DNA of 64,000 bases. It comes from Kingella negevensis (GTDB lineage Bacteria > Pseudomonadota > Gammaproteobacteria > Burkholderiales > Neisseriaceae). Positions 39,206-47,660 of the stretch are shown here, piece by piece. Below the pieces are notes generated by a model, which saw nothing but the letters and a program-made list of their open reading frames with translations, was not told the origin of the DNA and ran no database searches. Each line of letters opens with the position of its first letter. The first letter of the stretch is position 1. The position numbers and the translations under genes are program-made. The stretch lies in NCBI RefSeq assembly GCF_030177895.1, contig NZ_CP123448.1, positions 1,550,001-1,614,000 on the forward strand, read 5' to 3'.

Positions 39206-40155
39206 ATGGAAATCGTTTTTTTAGACCAAGCAGCTCTACGCTCGGAGCCATTAAAATTTAATTTTCCACATGAATACATCGAATATCCACTCACATAGCC
39301 TGAAGAAATTTCAGAACGATTAAAAGGCGCAAACATAGCGATTGTCAGCAAAGTCGTGTTGAAAGAAGAACATTTTGTCGCCAATCCGCAATTAAAACTG
39401 ATTGCCGTAACCGCAACAGGCTACAACAATATTGACGTAGAAGCCGCAAGAAAAGCCAATATTTCAGTCTGCAATGTGCGCGGATACAGCACAATCAGCG
39501 TAGCCGAGCACGCCATCATGATGTTGCTTGCACTACACCGAAACCTGCCAGCCTATATGCAAGACGTACAAAATGGCGCATGGCAACAATTGTCCGTTTA
39601 CTGCCATTTCAGCGCACCACTGCGCGACATATATGGCAAAACCATCGCCATCTTCGGACGTGGCAACATTGGCAAACACATTGGTGAAATTGGTGAATTA
39701 GCCGCCGCATTCGGCATAAACGTGATTTAGGGCGAACACAAAAACGCCACTACCATTCACGAAGGCTACACAGACTTTCAGGCTGCATTACAACAAGCAG
39801 ACGTGATTTCATTAAAGTGCCCACTCAACGAACAAACGAAAAACATGATTGGCGAAGCTGAACTTAATTTATTCAAAACCACCGCGCTATTTTATTGAAT
39901 TTAGAACGTGGCGGTTTAGCAGATGAAACCGCCGTCATTAACGCGCTGAAAAACGGCAAATTAGGTGGCGCAGGTTTTGACGTACTCAGCGTTGAGCCAC
40001 CCAAACAAGGCAATCCATTGCTAGAACCTCTGCCAAACCTAATCGTTACGCCACACATGGCATGGGCAAGCGACGAAGCCACGCGCAATCTCGTCCGAAT
40101 CCTAGAAGGAAACATCAACCAGTTTGTCGCAGGCAAACCACAAAACATCGTTTAA
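39206..40155 (+). pseudogene. Decayed D-2-hydroxyacid dehydrogenase gene
   Basis: Starts well (AGGAGG ten bases before ATG 39206, MEIVFLDQAALRSEPLKF) but has in-frame TAG stops at 39296 and 39728 and a frameshift near 39890. All three segments belong to one family: VSKVVLKEEHF..VTATGYNNIDVEAA, the NAD-binding IFGRGNIGKHIGEIGE, ADVISLKCPLNEQTKNMI, and after the frameshift LERGGLADETAVINALKNG and the catalytic-histidine segment VTPHMAWASDEA. The intact ancestor was probably a glycerate or D-lactate dehydrogenase of about 315 residues. Confidence 0.88.
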
Positions 40156-40161
40156 CCCTAT

Positions 40162-40200
40162 TTTCAGGCTGCGTTCACACACAAACGCAGCCTGAAAAGC
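40162..40200. terminator. Uptake-sequence hairpin between the pseudogene and dgt
   Basis: TTTTCAGGCTGCGTT and AACGCAGCCTGAAAA around a ten-base loop. Confidence 0.7.
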
Positions 40201-40218
40201 TATACAGAAAGCCCAATC

Positions 40219-41544
40219 ATGGACTGGACAACTCTCATGTCGCCTACCCGTTTCAAAATAGAAAACGGCGAAATTATCCCAATCCACAGCGAAACTAATC
40301 CCTATCGCAGCTCCTTTCACACCGATTACGACCGCGTTGTCTTTTCCAACGCCTTTCGCCGACTCGGGCGCAAAACCCAAGTCCACCCACTCGCCAAAAA
40401 CGACCACACCCACAACCGCCTAACCCACAGCGTAGAAGTCGCCAGCGTAGGGCGCAGTTTAGGTTATCAAGTTGGCGTTAGTCTTGCAGCACAAAACCAA
40501 CTGCCCAGCCACATCAGCCCAAACGACATCGCCACCACCGTCCAAACTGCCTGCCTTGCCCATGACATTGGCAATCCACCATTCGGACACACAGGCGAAG
40601 ATGCATTACGCGAATGGTTCAGGCAGCCTGAAAACGAATATTTTCTAGAAAAACTCAGCCCAGCCGAACAAAACGACATTCAAACCTACGAAGGCAACGC
40701 CCACAGCTTGCGCCAAACCGCCAGTATAGAAATGTATCGCAACCATGGAGGCATGCGACTCACAGCCGCATCATACGGCGCATTACTCAAATATCCATGG
40801 ACAAGTAGCCGCCCAAAAGGCAGCAAAAAATTCAATATTTATCAAACTGAATTATCTTTAATCCGCCGTGTCGCACAAGAGCTTCGGCTGCCTGAAAACG
40901 GCGCAGACTGCTGGGCAAGACACCCCTTGTCTTACTTAATGGAAGCCGCAGACGATATTTGTTACGCGTTAATGGATTTGGAGGACGCAGTTAGCCTAGG
41001 CTTACTCAACCCAAATGAAGTGATACAGTTGCTCATACCCATCGCGCAGCCTGAAAAACAGCACACCACTACCGACACGCACAGCCAAATTTCCATGTTG
41101 CGCGGACTAGCTATCGGCAAAGCCATCAACAGCGTTGCCGACACATTCATGCAACACCACAACGCCTTACTGCAAGGCGAATTTGCCTATCACGATTTGC
41201 TTGCCGCCACACAACCACACATCAGCGAAAACCTAGCCGCAGCCAAACAATTAGCGCACGACAAAATTTTCCGCCATCGCAGCAAACTCGTGCAAGAAAT
41301 TGCCGCGTTTCCGTGTATTAACTCCATGCTTTCTCTGTTTGTGCCAGCCGCGTACAACTATATTGTTTCAGGCTGCCCGAACACGCAACAAACCCTTGCG
41401 CTAGATTTATTGGAAACCGCACCGATTACAAAAGAAGACAGTTTGTATCAGGCGTATATGAAAATTTTGGATTTTATCGGTGGAATGACGGATAATTACG
41501 CCGCACAGACCGCAAGAGAATTGTCTGGAAATAGTTTAATTTAG
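40219..41544 (+). CDS. dgt: Deoxyguanosinetriphosphate triphosphohydrolase-like protein
   Basis: 441 residues (435 if ATG 40237 is used). HD-domain dNTP triphosphohydrolase that splits dNTPs into nucleosides and tripolyphosphate. RRLGRKTQVHPL is followed by the metal ligands in NRLTHSVEVA, CLAHDIGNPPFGHTGE (HD pair) and MEAADDICYALMDLEDA. The EYFLEK..YEGNAHSLRQT region is typical of the bacterial Dgt type. Several uptake sequences lie inside the gene. Stands alone, followed by two tRNAs. Confidence 0.92.
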   Translation: MDWTTLMSPTRFKIENGEIIPIHSETNPYRSSFHTDYDRVVFSNAFRRLGRKTQVHPLAKNDHTHNRLTHSVEVASVGRSLGYQVGVSLAAQNQLPSHISPNDIATTVQTACLAHDIGNPPFGHTGEDALREWFRQPENEYFLEKLSPAEQNDIQTYEGNAHSLRQTASIEMYRNHGGMRLTAASYGALLKYPWTSSRPKGSKKFNIYQTELSLIRRVAQELRLPENGADCWARHPLSYLMEAADDICYALMDLEDAVSLGLLNPNEVIQLLIPIAQPEKQHTTTDTHSQISMLRGLAIGKAINSVADTFMQHHNALLQGEFAYHDLLAATQPHISENLAAAKQLAHDKIFRHRSKLVQEIAAFPCINSMLSLFVPAAYNYIVSGCPNTQQTLALDLLETAPITKEDSLYQAYMKILDFIGGMTDNYAAQTARELSGNSLI

Positions 41545-41584
41545 TTTAAAAACAATAAATTGTAAAATAATCACAAAATAATTC

Positions 41585-41613
41585 TTTACAGAAAACAAAC
41601 TAAACTGTATTAT
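41585..41613 (+). promoter_or_regulatory. Promoter of the tRNA-Arg/tRNA-Glu unit
   Basis: TTTACA at 41585-41590 and TATTAT at 41608-41613, spacer 17, 17 bases before tRNA-Arg. Confidence 0.72.
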
Positions 41614-41630
41614 ACAACCTTTCTTGCATA

Positions 41631-41707
41631 GCACCCGTAGCTCAGTTGGATAGAGTATCTGGCTACGAACCAGAGGGTCGGGCGTTCGAATCGCTCCGGG
41701 TGCGCCA
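41631..41707 (+). tRNA. tRNA-Arg (anticodon ACG)
   Basis: 77 bases; acceptor GCACCCG/CGGGTGC, anticodon loop CTACGAA, encoded CCA. The first anticodon base should be edited to inosine by TadA. Confidence 0.96.
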
Positions 41708-41727
41708 GTGAGAAAATCCTTTATTCC

Positions 41728-41802
41728 GCGCCCATCGTCTAGCGGTTAGGACATCGCCCTTTCACGGCGGTAACCGGGGTTCGATTCCCCGTGGGCGTGC
41801 CA
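41728..41802 (+). tRNA. tRNA-Glu (anticodon UUC)
   Basis: 75 bases; acceptor GCGCCCA/TGGGCGT with a terminal G-U pair, anticodon loop CTTTCAC, T arm CGGGGTTCGATTCCCCG, encoded CCA. Confidence 0.95.
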
Positions 41803-41806
41803 GTTT

Positions 41807-41843
41807 TTAAAACCCACTTCATTTTGAAGTGGGTTTTGTTTTA
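41807..41843 (+). terminator. Terminator after tRNA-Glu
   Basis: AAAACCCACTTC/GAAGTGGGTTTT with loop ATTTT, then GTTTT. Confidence 0.88.
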
Positions 41844-41856
41844 TCTGTAAACAAAT

Positions 41857-41894
41857 TTTCAGGCTGCATTTATCCATAAAATGCAGCCTGAAAA
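41857..41894. terminator. Uptake-sequence hairpin downstream of the MFS gene
   Basis: TTTTCAGGCTGCATTT/AAATGCAGCCTGAAAA; directly after the minus-strand stop at 41896. Confidence 0.75.
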
Positions 41895-41895
41895 C

Positions 41896-43221
41896 TTATT
41901 CTTCCATTTTCAAATTTCTACTACACAGAATCGCCACCAAAGCCACCACCGACACCGCCACCAAATACCAAGCAGGAGCTAACGCGCTATCCGAATACTG
42001 AATCATCAACGTAGCCACCAAAGGCGCAGTCCCACCCAGTAGCGCATTCCCAGCATTAAAACACAGCGCAAACCCACTAAACCGCAGCGAAGTTGGGAAC
42101 AGCTCTGTCAAAAAACAAGGCAGCGTGCCATCGTTAATCGCCAACATCATGCCAAACGCAATCATCACAAACAACATCACGCTAAAATTTAAGTTTTCCA
42201 GCAACATAAACAACGGCACAGAAAACACAATAAACATCAAACACGCAATCATCAACATTGTCTTGCGCCCGAACACATCAGAAAAATAGCCCATCAAAAA
42301 AATGAACGCGATATACGCCACCAACGCAATACTAGACGCTAAAAACGAAGTACTTTCCGCAATATGCAATTCCGCGCTCAAATAAGTCGGCATATAACTG
42401 AGCGTGGTGTAAAACGCCACCGCATTGAGCGAAACCGCACCACACGCCACCAACATTTCTTTGCGATACAACTGAAACAGCGTTTTAATCGGCAACGCCT
42501 GTTTTTGCTGCTTATCCAATTTCTCTTCCATCGCCAAAAACGCAGGCGTGTCCTGCAAATTCAAACGGATATACCGCCCAACCAAGCCCAACGGCGCAGC
42601 GCACAAAAACGGCAACCGCCAACCCCATTCATGCAACTGTGTTTCGTTCAGGCTGCTATGCAAACCAGCCGCCAGGAGCGAACCAACCAGCAAACCCGTT
42701 GCCGTACTTGCAGGGACAAGGCTAGTATATAAGCCCCGTTTATTTGCAGGCGCATACTCCGCCAAAAACGAAGACGCGCCAGCATATTCGCCTGACGCAG
42801 AAAACCCCTGCACCAACCGCACCAACAGCAATAACACAGGCGCAGCCATGCCAACGTGCTGATAAGTCGGCAACAAAGCAATGCAAAACGTGGCAACCGA
42901 CATCAACATAATTGACCAAGACAACGCAAACTTCCGCCCGTAGCGGTCGCCCCAAAAGCCCCAAATCATGCCACCAAATGGGCGCACGATAAACGACAAC
43001 GCAAACACGGCAAACGCCGCAATCAAGCCTGAAGACGTGTCTTGTGCTGGGAAAAACACTTTGGCGATAACCGCCGCTAAATAACCATAAGCCGCGTAGT
43101 CAAACCATTCTACAAAGTTGCCGATAAAGCTGGAAATGGCGGCTTTACGTAAGGCATTTTGTTCGGCGGTTGGCGTGGATACTTCGGCGATTGATGTGTT
43201 GAGTGTCTGACTTGGCGACAT
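41896..43221 (-). CDS. MFS transporter, metabolite:H+ symporter (ProP-like) family
   Basis: 441 residues with twelve predicted helices. Signature sequences of the metabolite:proton symporter family: FIGNFVEWFDYAAYGYLA in helix 1, RPFGGMIWGFWGDRYGRKFAL in loop 2-3, RLVQGFSASGEYAGASSFLAEYAP in helix 4, and a FSDVFGRK loop 8-9. Relatives move osmolytes (proline, betaine) or citrate/ketoglutarate. The C-terminus lacks the coiled coil of Escherichia coli ProP, so osmosensing is not indicated. A terminator-like hairpin lies in its leader. Confidence 0.88.
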   Translation of the reverse strand: MSPSQTLNTSIAEVSTPTAEQNALRKAAISSFIGNFVEWFDYAAYGYLAAVIAKVFFPAQDTSSGLIAAFAVFALSFIVRPFGGMIWGFWGDRYGRKFALSWSIMLMSVATFCIALLPTYQHVGMAAPVLLLLVRLVQGFSASGEYAGASSFLAEYAPANKRGLYTSLVPASTATGLLVGSLLAAGLHSSLNETQLHEWGWRLPFLCAAPLGLVGRYIRLNLQDTPAFLAMEEKLDKQQKQALPIKTLFQLYRKEMLVACGAVSLNAVAFYTTLSYMPTYLSAELHIAESTSFLASSIALVAYIAFIFLMGYFSDVFGRKTMLMIACLMFIVFSVPLFMLLENLNFSVMLFVMIAFGMMLAINDGTLPCFLTELFPTSLRFSGFALCFNAGNALLGGTAPLVATLMIQYSDSALAPAWYLVAVSVVALVAILCSRNLKMEE

Positions 43222-43245
43222 AATGAAACTCCTGAAAATGAAAAA

Positions 43246-43282
43246 AAGCGTTCGGGCTTAGGGCAGCCTGAACGCTTTTTCG
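43246..43282 (-). promoter_or_regulatory. Terminator-like hairpin just upstream of the MFS start codon
   Basis: On the minus strand AAAAAGCGTTCAGGCT pairs with AGCCCGAACGCTTTTT (one G-T) and is followed by more T, about 25 bases before ATG 43221. This is where an attenuator would be. It may equally be an uptake sequence in a fortuitous palindrome. Confidence 0.45.
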
Positions 43283-43289
43283 GTGTTTC

Positions 43290-43650
43290 AATCATGTGCT
43301 GTAAAACGATTGGGTATGCTAATAGATGAAAACGGTTCTTTCAACACGGTTTTCAGGCTGCGTTTCATTCGCTAATCGTTTTAAGACGACACACCGTTCA
43401 AATGTGAACAGGCTGACGAATGATACAAACCCGAGTAATGTTGAATAGAAAAACTGCCCACCACTAGGGTTTGTGGGGCAATGTCCTTGAATGTTGGTTC
43501 GTTTTCATGATGTGAATCTCGTGTTGAATGTTTGAATAAACACTATAGTGCCGTGTTAAGGAATGTTTGTCAAATGAAAAAAAGGTAAAGATATATTTTC
43601 AGGCTGCCTGAAAGCCATTTTCCATTACAATCCCAGTTTTCCATTTTTTG
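43290..43650. other. Divergent spacer between the MFS gene and the PerM-like gene
   Basis: About 360 non-coding bases. On the minus strand a 14-codon frame (MKTNQHSRTLPHKP-stop) starts at about 43511 and could be a leader peptide for the MFS gene. Uptake sequences near 43350 and 43600. Nothing else recognised. Confidence 0.35.
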
Positions 43651-43660
43651 ATTGAAGACT

Positions 43661-44737
43661 ATGTATCAACCCAACAAGAAAAGATTGTGGCTGCCGTGGC
43701 TGGCAGGTTTTTCGCTGATTGCTTTTTTGGTGCTGTTCGTTCACTTTTTGGGCGGCATTCTGACGCCGTTTATTGTGGCGGCGGTGCTAGCTTACATTTT
43801 AAATCCGTTGGTTTGCTCGCTGGAAGCGCACAATATCAAGCGCGGACGGGCTTCTATGTGGGTGATGTTGTTTGCGTTTTTTCTGATTGTGGCGTTGCTG
43901 CTCGTGATTGTGCCGATGTTGATTGGGCAATTTCAAACGATTGTGCGCCGCATTCCTGAGCTGGCAGATTATGTGCAAACGCATTTTCTGCCGTGGTTCA
44001 ACCATAGATTTGGCGAACACATCACGCTGAACACAGAAACGGTAACGACTTGGCTACGCAGCAATACGCAAAATATTCAACAAAGTCTGCAAAAAGCCAT
44101 GCCTGTTTTAATGCAACAAGGCACAGCGTTGGCGGCGAGCGTGAGCAATTTGGTGTTGCTGCCGTTGCTGCTGTATTACTTTTTGTTGGACTGGTCGCGC
44201 TGGGAGCAGGGGATTACTACGCTTGTGCCGCGCCGTTATCTGCCTGTTTACAAACGTGTTTCAGGCAGCATGGACACGGTGCTGGGCGAGTTTCTGCGCG
44301 GACAGTTGATGGTGATGATGATTATGGGTTTGGTGTACGGCGTGGGCTTGATGATGACGGGACTGGAATCGGGTTTTGCGATTGGTATGGTGGCAGGGAT
44401 TTTGGTATTTGTGCCGTATTTGGGCGCGTTCACGGGCTTGTTGCTGGCGACACTTGCGGCGATTCTTCAGTTTGATTCGTGGACGGGCTTGGTGGCGGTT
44501 TGGGCAGTGTTTGCGGTTGGGCAGACGCTGGAGAGTTTTTTCATCACGCCGAAAATTGTGGGCGATAGAATTGGCTTGTCGCCGTTTTGGGTGATTTTTG
44601 CGTTGATGGCGTTTGGGCAACTGTTGGGGTTTGTGGGGATGTTGGTGGCGTTGCCGTTGGCGGCGGTGTGTTTGGTGTTGATACAGGAAGGGAAACAGGC
44701 TTATTTGAATAGCCAGTTTTACAATAAGGAACGATAG
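43661..44737 (+). CDS. AI-2E family (PerM-like) membrane transporter
   Basis: 358 residues from ATG 43661; a TTG three codons earlier is less likely. About eight helices with a cytoplasmic or periplasmic loop at about 60-150. Family motifs: LGGILTPFIVAAVLAYILNPLV, LLPLLLYYFLLDW, GEFLRGQLMVMMIMGLVYGVGL and PYLGAFTGLL, and FFITPKIVGDRIGLSPFWVIFALMAFG. Members include the AI-2 exporter TqsA and sodium/proton antiporters; the substrate cannot be told from sequence. Confidence 0.88.
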   Translation: MYQPNKKRLWLPWLAGFSLIAFLVLFVHFLGGILTPFIVAAVLAYILNPLVCSLEAHNIKRGRASMWVMLFAFFLIVALLLVIVPMLIGQFQTIVRRIPELADYVQTHFLPWFNHRFGEHITLNTETVTTWLRSNTQNIQQSLQKAMPVLMQQGTALAASVSNLVLLPLLLYYFLLDWSRWEQGITTLVPRRYLPVYKRVSGSMDTVLGEFLRGQLMVMMIMGLVYGVGLMMTGLESGFAIGMVAGILVFVPYLGAFTGLLLATLAAILQFDSWTGLVAVWAVFAVGQTLESFFITPKIVGDRIGLSPFWVIFALMAFGQLLGFVGMLVALPLAAVCLVLIQEGKQAYLNSQFYNKER

Positions 44738-44738
44738 G

Positions 44739-44777
44739 AAAAAGCAGCCTGAAAACTTTTTCAGGCTGCGTTTTTTC
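44739..44777 (+). terminator. Uptake-sequence terminator after the PerM-like gene
   Basis: AAAAAGCAGCCTGAAAA/TTTTCAGGCTGCGTTTTTT. Confidence 0.8.
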
Positions 44778-44779
44778 AG

Positions 44780-44858
44780 TTGTAGAGCGGTGCATTTATG
44801 CCCGACATTTTTTCAATCCAAACGGTTTGTGTTGGGCATAAATGCCAAACCTACGGAT
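44780..44858. repeat. Imperfect palindrome GTAGAGCGGTGCATTTATGCCC...
   Basis: The left arm TGTAGAGCGGTGCATTTATG and right arm CATAAATGCCAAACCTACG face each other across about 40 bases, with inner GCCCGACA/TGTTGGGC. Similar in design to the TAGGGTGGGT palindromes. No gene. Confidence 0.5.
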
Positions 44859-44929
44859 TTTACAGAAGATACAAAAACGCAGCCTGAAACTGCTACAATA
44901 ACCGCATTCAACCACAAAAGGAAAACTCC

Positions 44930-46070
44930 ATGAAAACACATCAAAAAAATCATCAGTTTAACCGTTATCAGTGCCATGCTTGCCGCATGTAGCTAAACGC
45001 CAACGCCAAAAGATACCCGTCAGTCCGTTATCGCTACGGCAGATTCGGCTATGTCCGCGCCAATGGTCAGCATGGCAAGACCAAGCAGCGTGATGTTGTA
45101 CGGACAACTCAGAAGTATGCCTGCCGTACCGCAGCCTGAAAATACTGAAAAATACGGCGAAGTGTCGCCCAATCCTGTCCACGCAGTCGTACAAACGTCT
45201 GTTTCCACATTCAGCGCAGACGTGGATACAGGCAGCTACGCCAACGTGCGCCGTTTCCTGAACAACAACCATCTGCCGCCGCACAACGCCGTCCGCACGG
45301 AAGAGCTAATCAATTATTTTGACTACGCCTACGCGCAGCCAAGCAATGGCAAACCGTTTGCGGTTCACACCGAAGTTGCCGATTCGCCATGGTAGCCTGA
45401 AGCCAAGTTAATCCGCATCGGCATCAAAGCGCAAGACATCGCCGCGAAGCAATTACCCCCAGCCAATCTCGTGTTTTTGGTGGATGTTTCAGGCAGCATG
45501 GACGGCGATTTTAATGTGGGGGTTACGGACTTCAACGCGCTGAAAGATTTGGCAGCGGAAAAACGCAAATCGGGCGTGTCGCTGACGACTTTGGGTTTTG
45601 GCACGGGCAATTATAACGAGCATTTGATGGAGCAGCTGGCGGACGCTGGCGATATTGGGGCAGGGCATAGCGTAACGGCGTTATATGAAATTGTGCCAAC
45701 AGGGAAACAGGTCTGGTTGAACGAATCGCGTTACCAAACTGTGCCGAATGTTTCAGGCAGCCTGAAAGAATATGGGTTCATTAAGTTGCGCTACAAAAAA
45801 ACGAATACGCCGAATAGTTTGTTGATTGAACAGGCGATTGCGGTGGGTAGCAAACTGTTGGCGCAAGCGAGCCGTGATACGCAATGGGCGGTTGCAGTGG
45901 CGGCTTATGGTCAGTAACTTCAGGGCGGTCAATACAATGGTAAAATGGGTTGGGCGGAGATTGTGGATTTGGCAAAACGTAATGCAAAACCTAATGAATT
46001 TGGTTTGCGTTCGGAATTTTTGGATTTGGTACGCAAAGCGCAGAAATTGGGTTCTGAGCAAGCGAAATAA
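44930..46070 (+). pseudogene. Decayed von Willebrand factor A-domain lipoprotein gene (YfbK-like)
   Basis: A lipoprotein signal (SLTVISAMLAACS) is readable but out of frame with ATG 44930, and in-frame stops occur at 44994, 45393 and 45915. The rest follows the YfbK/VWA plan: FSADVDTGSYANVRRFLNNN, RTEELINYFDYAY, LVFLVDVSGSMD (MIDAS motif), GDFNVGVTDFNALKDLA, LTTLGFGTGNYNEHLMEQLADAGD, IGAGHSVTALYEIVP and a C-terminal AEIVDLAKRNA. Two blocks are missing in frame: most of the VWA domain after SGSMD and the segment between LADAGD and IGAGHSV. Clearly non-functional. Confidence 0.88.
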
Positions 46071-46071
46071 G

Positions 46072-46111
46072 AAAAAGCAGCCTGAAAAATCGTTTTCAGG
46101 CTGCTTTTTTT
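46072..46111. terminator. Uptake-sequence hairpin terminator
   Basis: AAAAAGCAGCCTGAAAAA/TTTTCAGGCTGCTTTTTTT, downstream of the VWA pseudogene and, in the other direction, of asd. Confidence 0.75.
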
Positions 46112-46116
46112 AGACA

Positions 46117-46145
46117 TGGAGCGTCGGCGAGCCACCGACGCTCCA
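46117..46145. repeat. Palindromic intergenic repeat TGGAGCGTCGG...CCGACGCTCCA, copy 2
   Basis: An 11-bp perfect inverted repeat with a short loop, nearly the same as 17894-17922. Located just after the asd stop on the minus strand. Confidence 0.7.
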
Positions 46146-46163
46146 TTGCAATATGACTGTGGT

Positions 46164-47276
46164 TTACAGTTTACCCAACACAATATTCAACACGCGACGA
46201 ATCGGCTCGGCTGCACCCCACAACAATTGGTCGCCAACAGTAAACGCGCTGATGTATTCACCGCCCATTGCCAACTTGCGGATACGACCCACAGGCGTAG
46301 CCAAAGTACCAGTTACTGCGGCTGGTGTTAATTCGTGAATAGACGCTTCTTTGGTGTTTGGCACAACTTTCGTCCAAGGGTTTGCCGAAGCGATGATTTG
46401 CTCAATTTCGCTCACAGGCAAATCTTGTTTCAATTTCAGCGTAATCGCTTGGCTGTGGCAACGCATTGCGCCCACACGAACGCACAAACCTTCAATAATC
46501 GTAGGTTGTTCGCCGCCCAAAATTTTGTTGGTTTCCGCGTTGCCTTTCCATTCTTCTTTTGATTGACCGTTGCCCAAATCCACGTCAATCCATGGAATCA
46601 GGCTGCCTGCCAATGGCACACCAAAATTGGCTTTTGGATAATTGTCGCTGCGCAAGAAATCAGACACTTTGCGGTCGATTTCCAAAATCGCGCTGGCTGG
46701 GTCTGCCAGTTCTGTGGTGACTTCGCTGTGGATTGCACCCATACCTGCAATTAGTTCGCGCATATTTTTTGCGCCTGCGCCTGAAGCGGCTTGATACGTC
46801 ATGCTGCTCGCCCATTCCACCAAACCGTTTTGGAACAAGCCACCCAATGCCATCAACATCAATGAAACGGTGCAGTTGCCGCCAACGTAGTTTTTCACGC
46901 TGTTTTTCAAACCTGCGTCAATTACGTTGCGGTTTACAGGGTCTAACACGATGATAGTATCGGCTTTCATGCGCAAGGTGGAAGCTGCGTCAATCCAGTA
47001 GCCGTTCCAACCTGTGGCACGAAGTGGCTCAAACACAGCTTTGGTGTAGTCGCCGCCTTGGCAGGTTACGATGATGTCCATTTCTTTTAGTGCGTCAATG
47101 CTGTTGGCATTGTGCAACACTTTGTCGGTTTGACCGAAATCGGGTGCTGCGCCGCCGACGTTTGATGTGGTGAAGAAGTGTGCGTCTTGAATGTGGGCAA
47201 AATCGTTTTCTTCGCGCATGCGTTGCATCAATACTGAACCGACCATGCCGCGCCAGCCTACAAATCCTACTTTCAT
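46164..47276 (-). CDS. asd: Aspartate-semialdehyde dehydrogenase
   Basis: 370 residues, Gram-negative type. Makes aspartate semialdehyde from aspartyl phosphate with NADPH, the branch point to lysine/diaminopimelate, methionine and threonine. NADP-binding [19 protein letters not shown] at the N-terminus, the catalytic cysteine in [19 protein letters not shown] near residue 135, and a conserved histidine in [16 protein letters not shown] near 275. Stands alone between repeats. Confidence 0.96.
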   Translation of the reverse strand: MKVGFVGWRGMVGSVLMQRMREENDFAHIQDAHFFTTSNVGGAAPDFGQTDKVLHNANSIDALKEMDIIVTCQGGDYTKAVFEPLRATGWNGYWIDAASTLRMKADTIIVLDPVNRNVIDAGLKNSVKNYVGGNCTVSLMLMALGGLFQNGLVEWASSMTYQAASGAGAKNMRELIAGMGAIHSEVTTELADPASAILEIDRKVSDFLRSDNYPKANFGVPLAGSLIPWIDVDLGNGQSKEEWKGNAETNKILGGEQPTIIEGLCVRVGAMRCHSQAITLKLKQDLPVSEIEQIIASANPWTKVVPNTKEASIHELTPAAVTGTLATPVGRIRKLAMGGEYISAFTVGDQLLWGAAEPIRRVLNIVLGKL

Positions 47277-47331
47277 GTTTGTGCTCCAAATAAGTATAAA
47301 AAATACGTTTTCAGGCTGCGTTACAGTACAC

Positions 47332-47441
47332 GATAAAAGAATAAGGATATTGCTGTAGGGTGGGTTTTAACCTACCAATTCGCCGAATTTCAACAATTTG
47401 GTGGGTTGAAACCCACCCTACGAAAAAATTGTCGTGTACTG
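47332..47441. repeat. Dispersed palindromic element with CAGTACACGA...TCGTGTACTG ends, copy 2
   Basis: Outer arms AGTACACGA/TCGTGTACT, inner arms TGTAGGGTGGGTTTTAACC/GGTTGAAACCCACCCTACG. Related to the element at 20890-21012. Upstream of asd; non-coding. Confidence 0.65.
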
Positions 47442-47537
47442 AAAGGCTGCCTGAAAACGATAAAAAGAAAAGTGAGATTTTTAACCTTTTGTAAGCAAAT
47501 TGTAAAGAAATTTCACGAAAACGCAGCCTGAAAAATG

Positions 47538-47641
47538 ATAGTGAATTAAAATAAAAATGAGACAAGGCGACAACGCCCGCCGTGTGGCGTGGCACATAAG
47601 GGCGTTGGCAACGCCATATCATTGCGATTTTAATTTGCTAT
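47538..47641. repeat. Correia-like miniature element, copy 2
   Basis: Starts ATAGTGAATTAAAATAAAAA, contains GACAAGGCGACAACGCCCGCC and GGCGTTGGCAACGCC, and ends TTTTAATTTGCTA. About 104 bp, flanked by uptake sequences. Confidence 0.8.
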
Positions 47642-47660
47642 TTTTTCAGGCTGCGTTTGG

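Noticed and set aside
43648..43959. Alternative plus-strand frame overlapping the start of the PerM-like gene
   Set aside because: The other frame encodes a clear membrane transporter over its full length.
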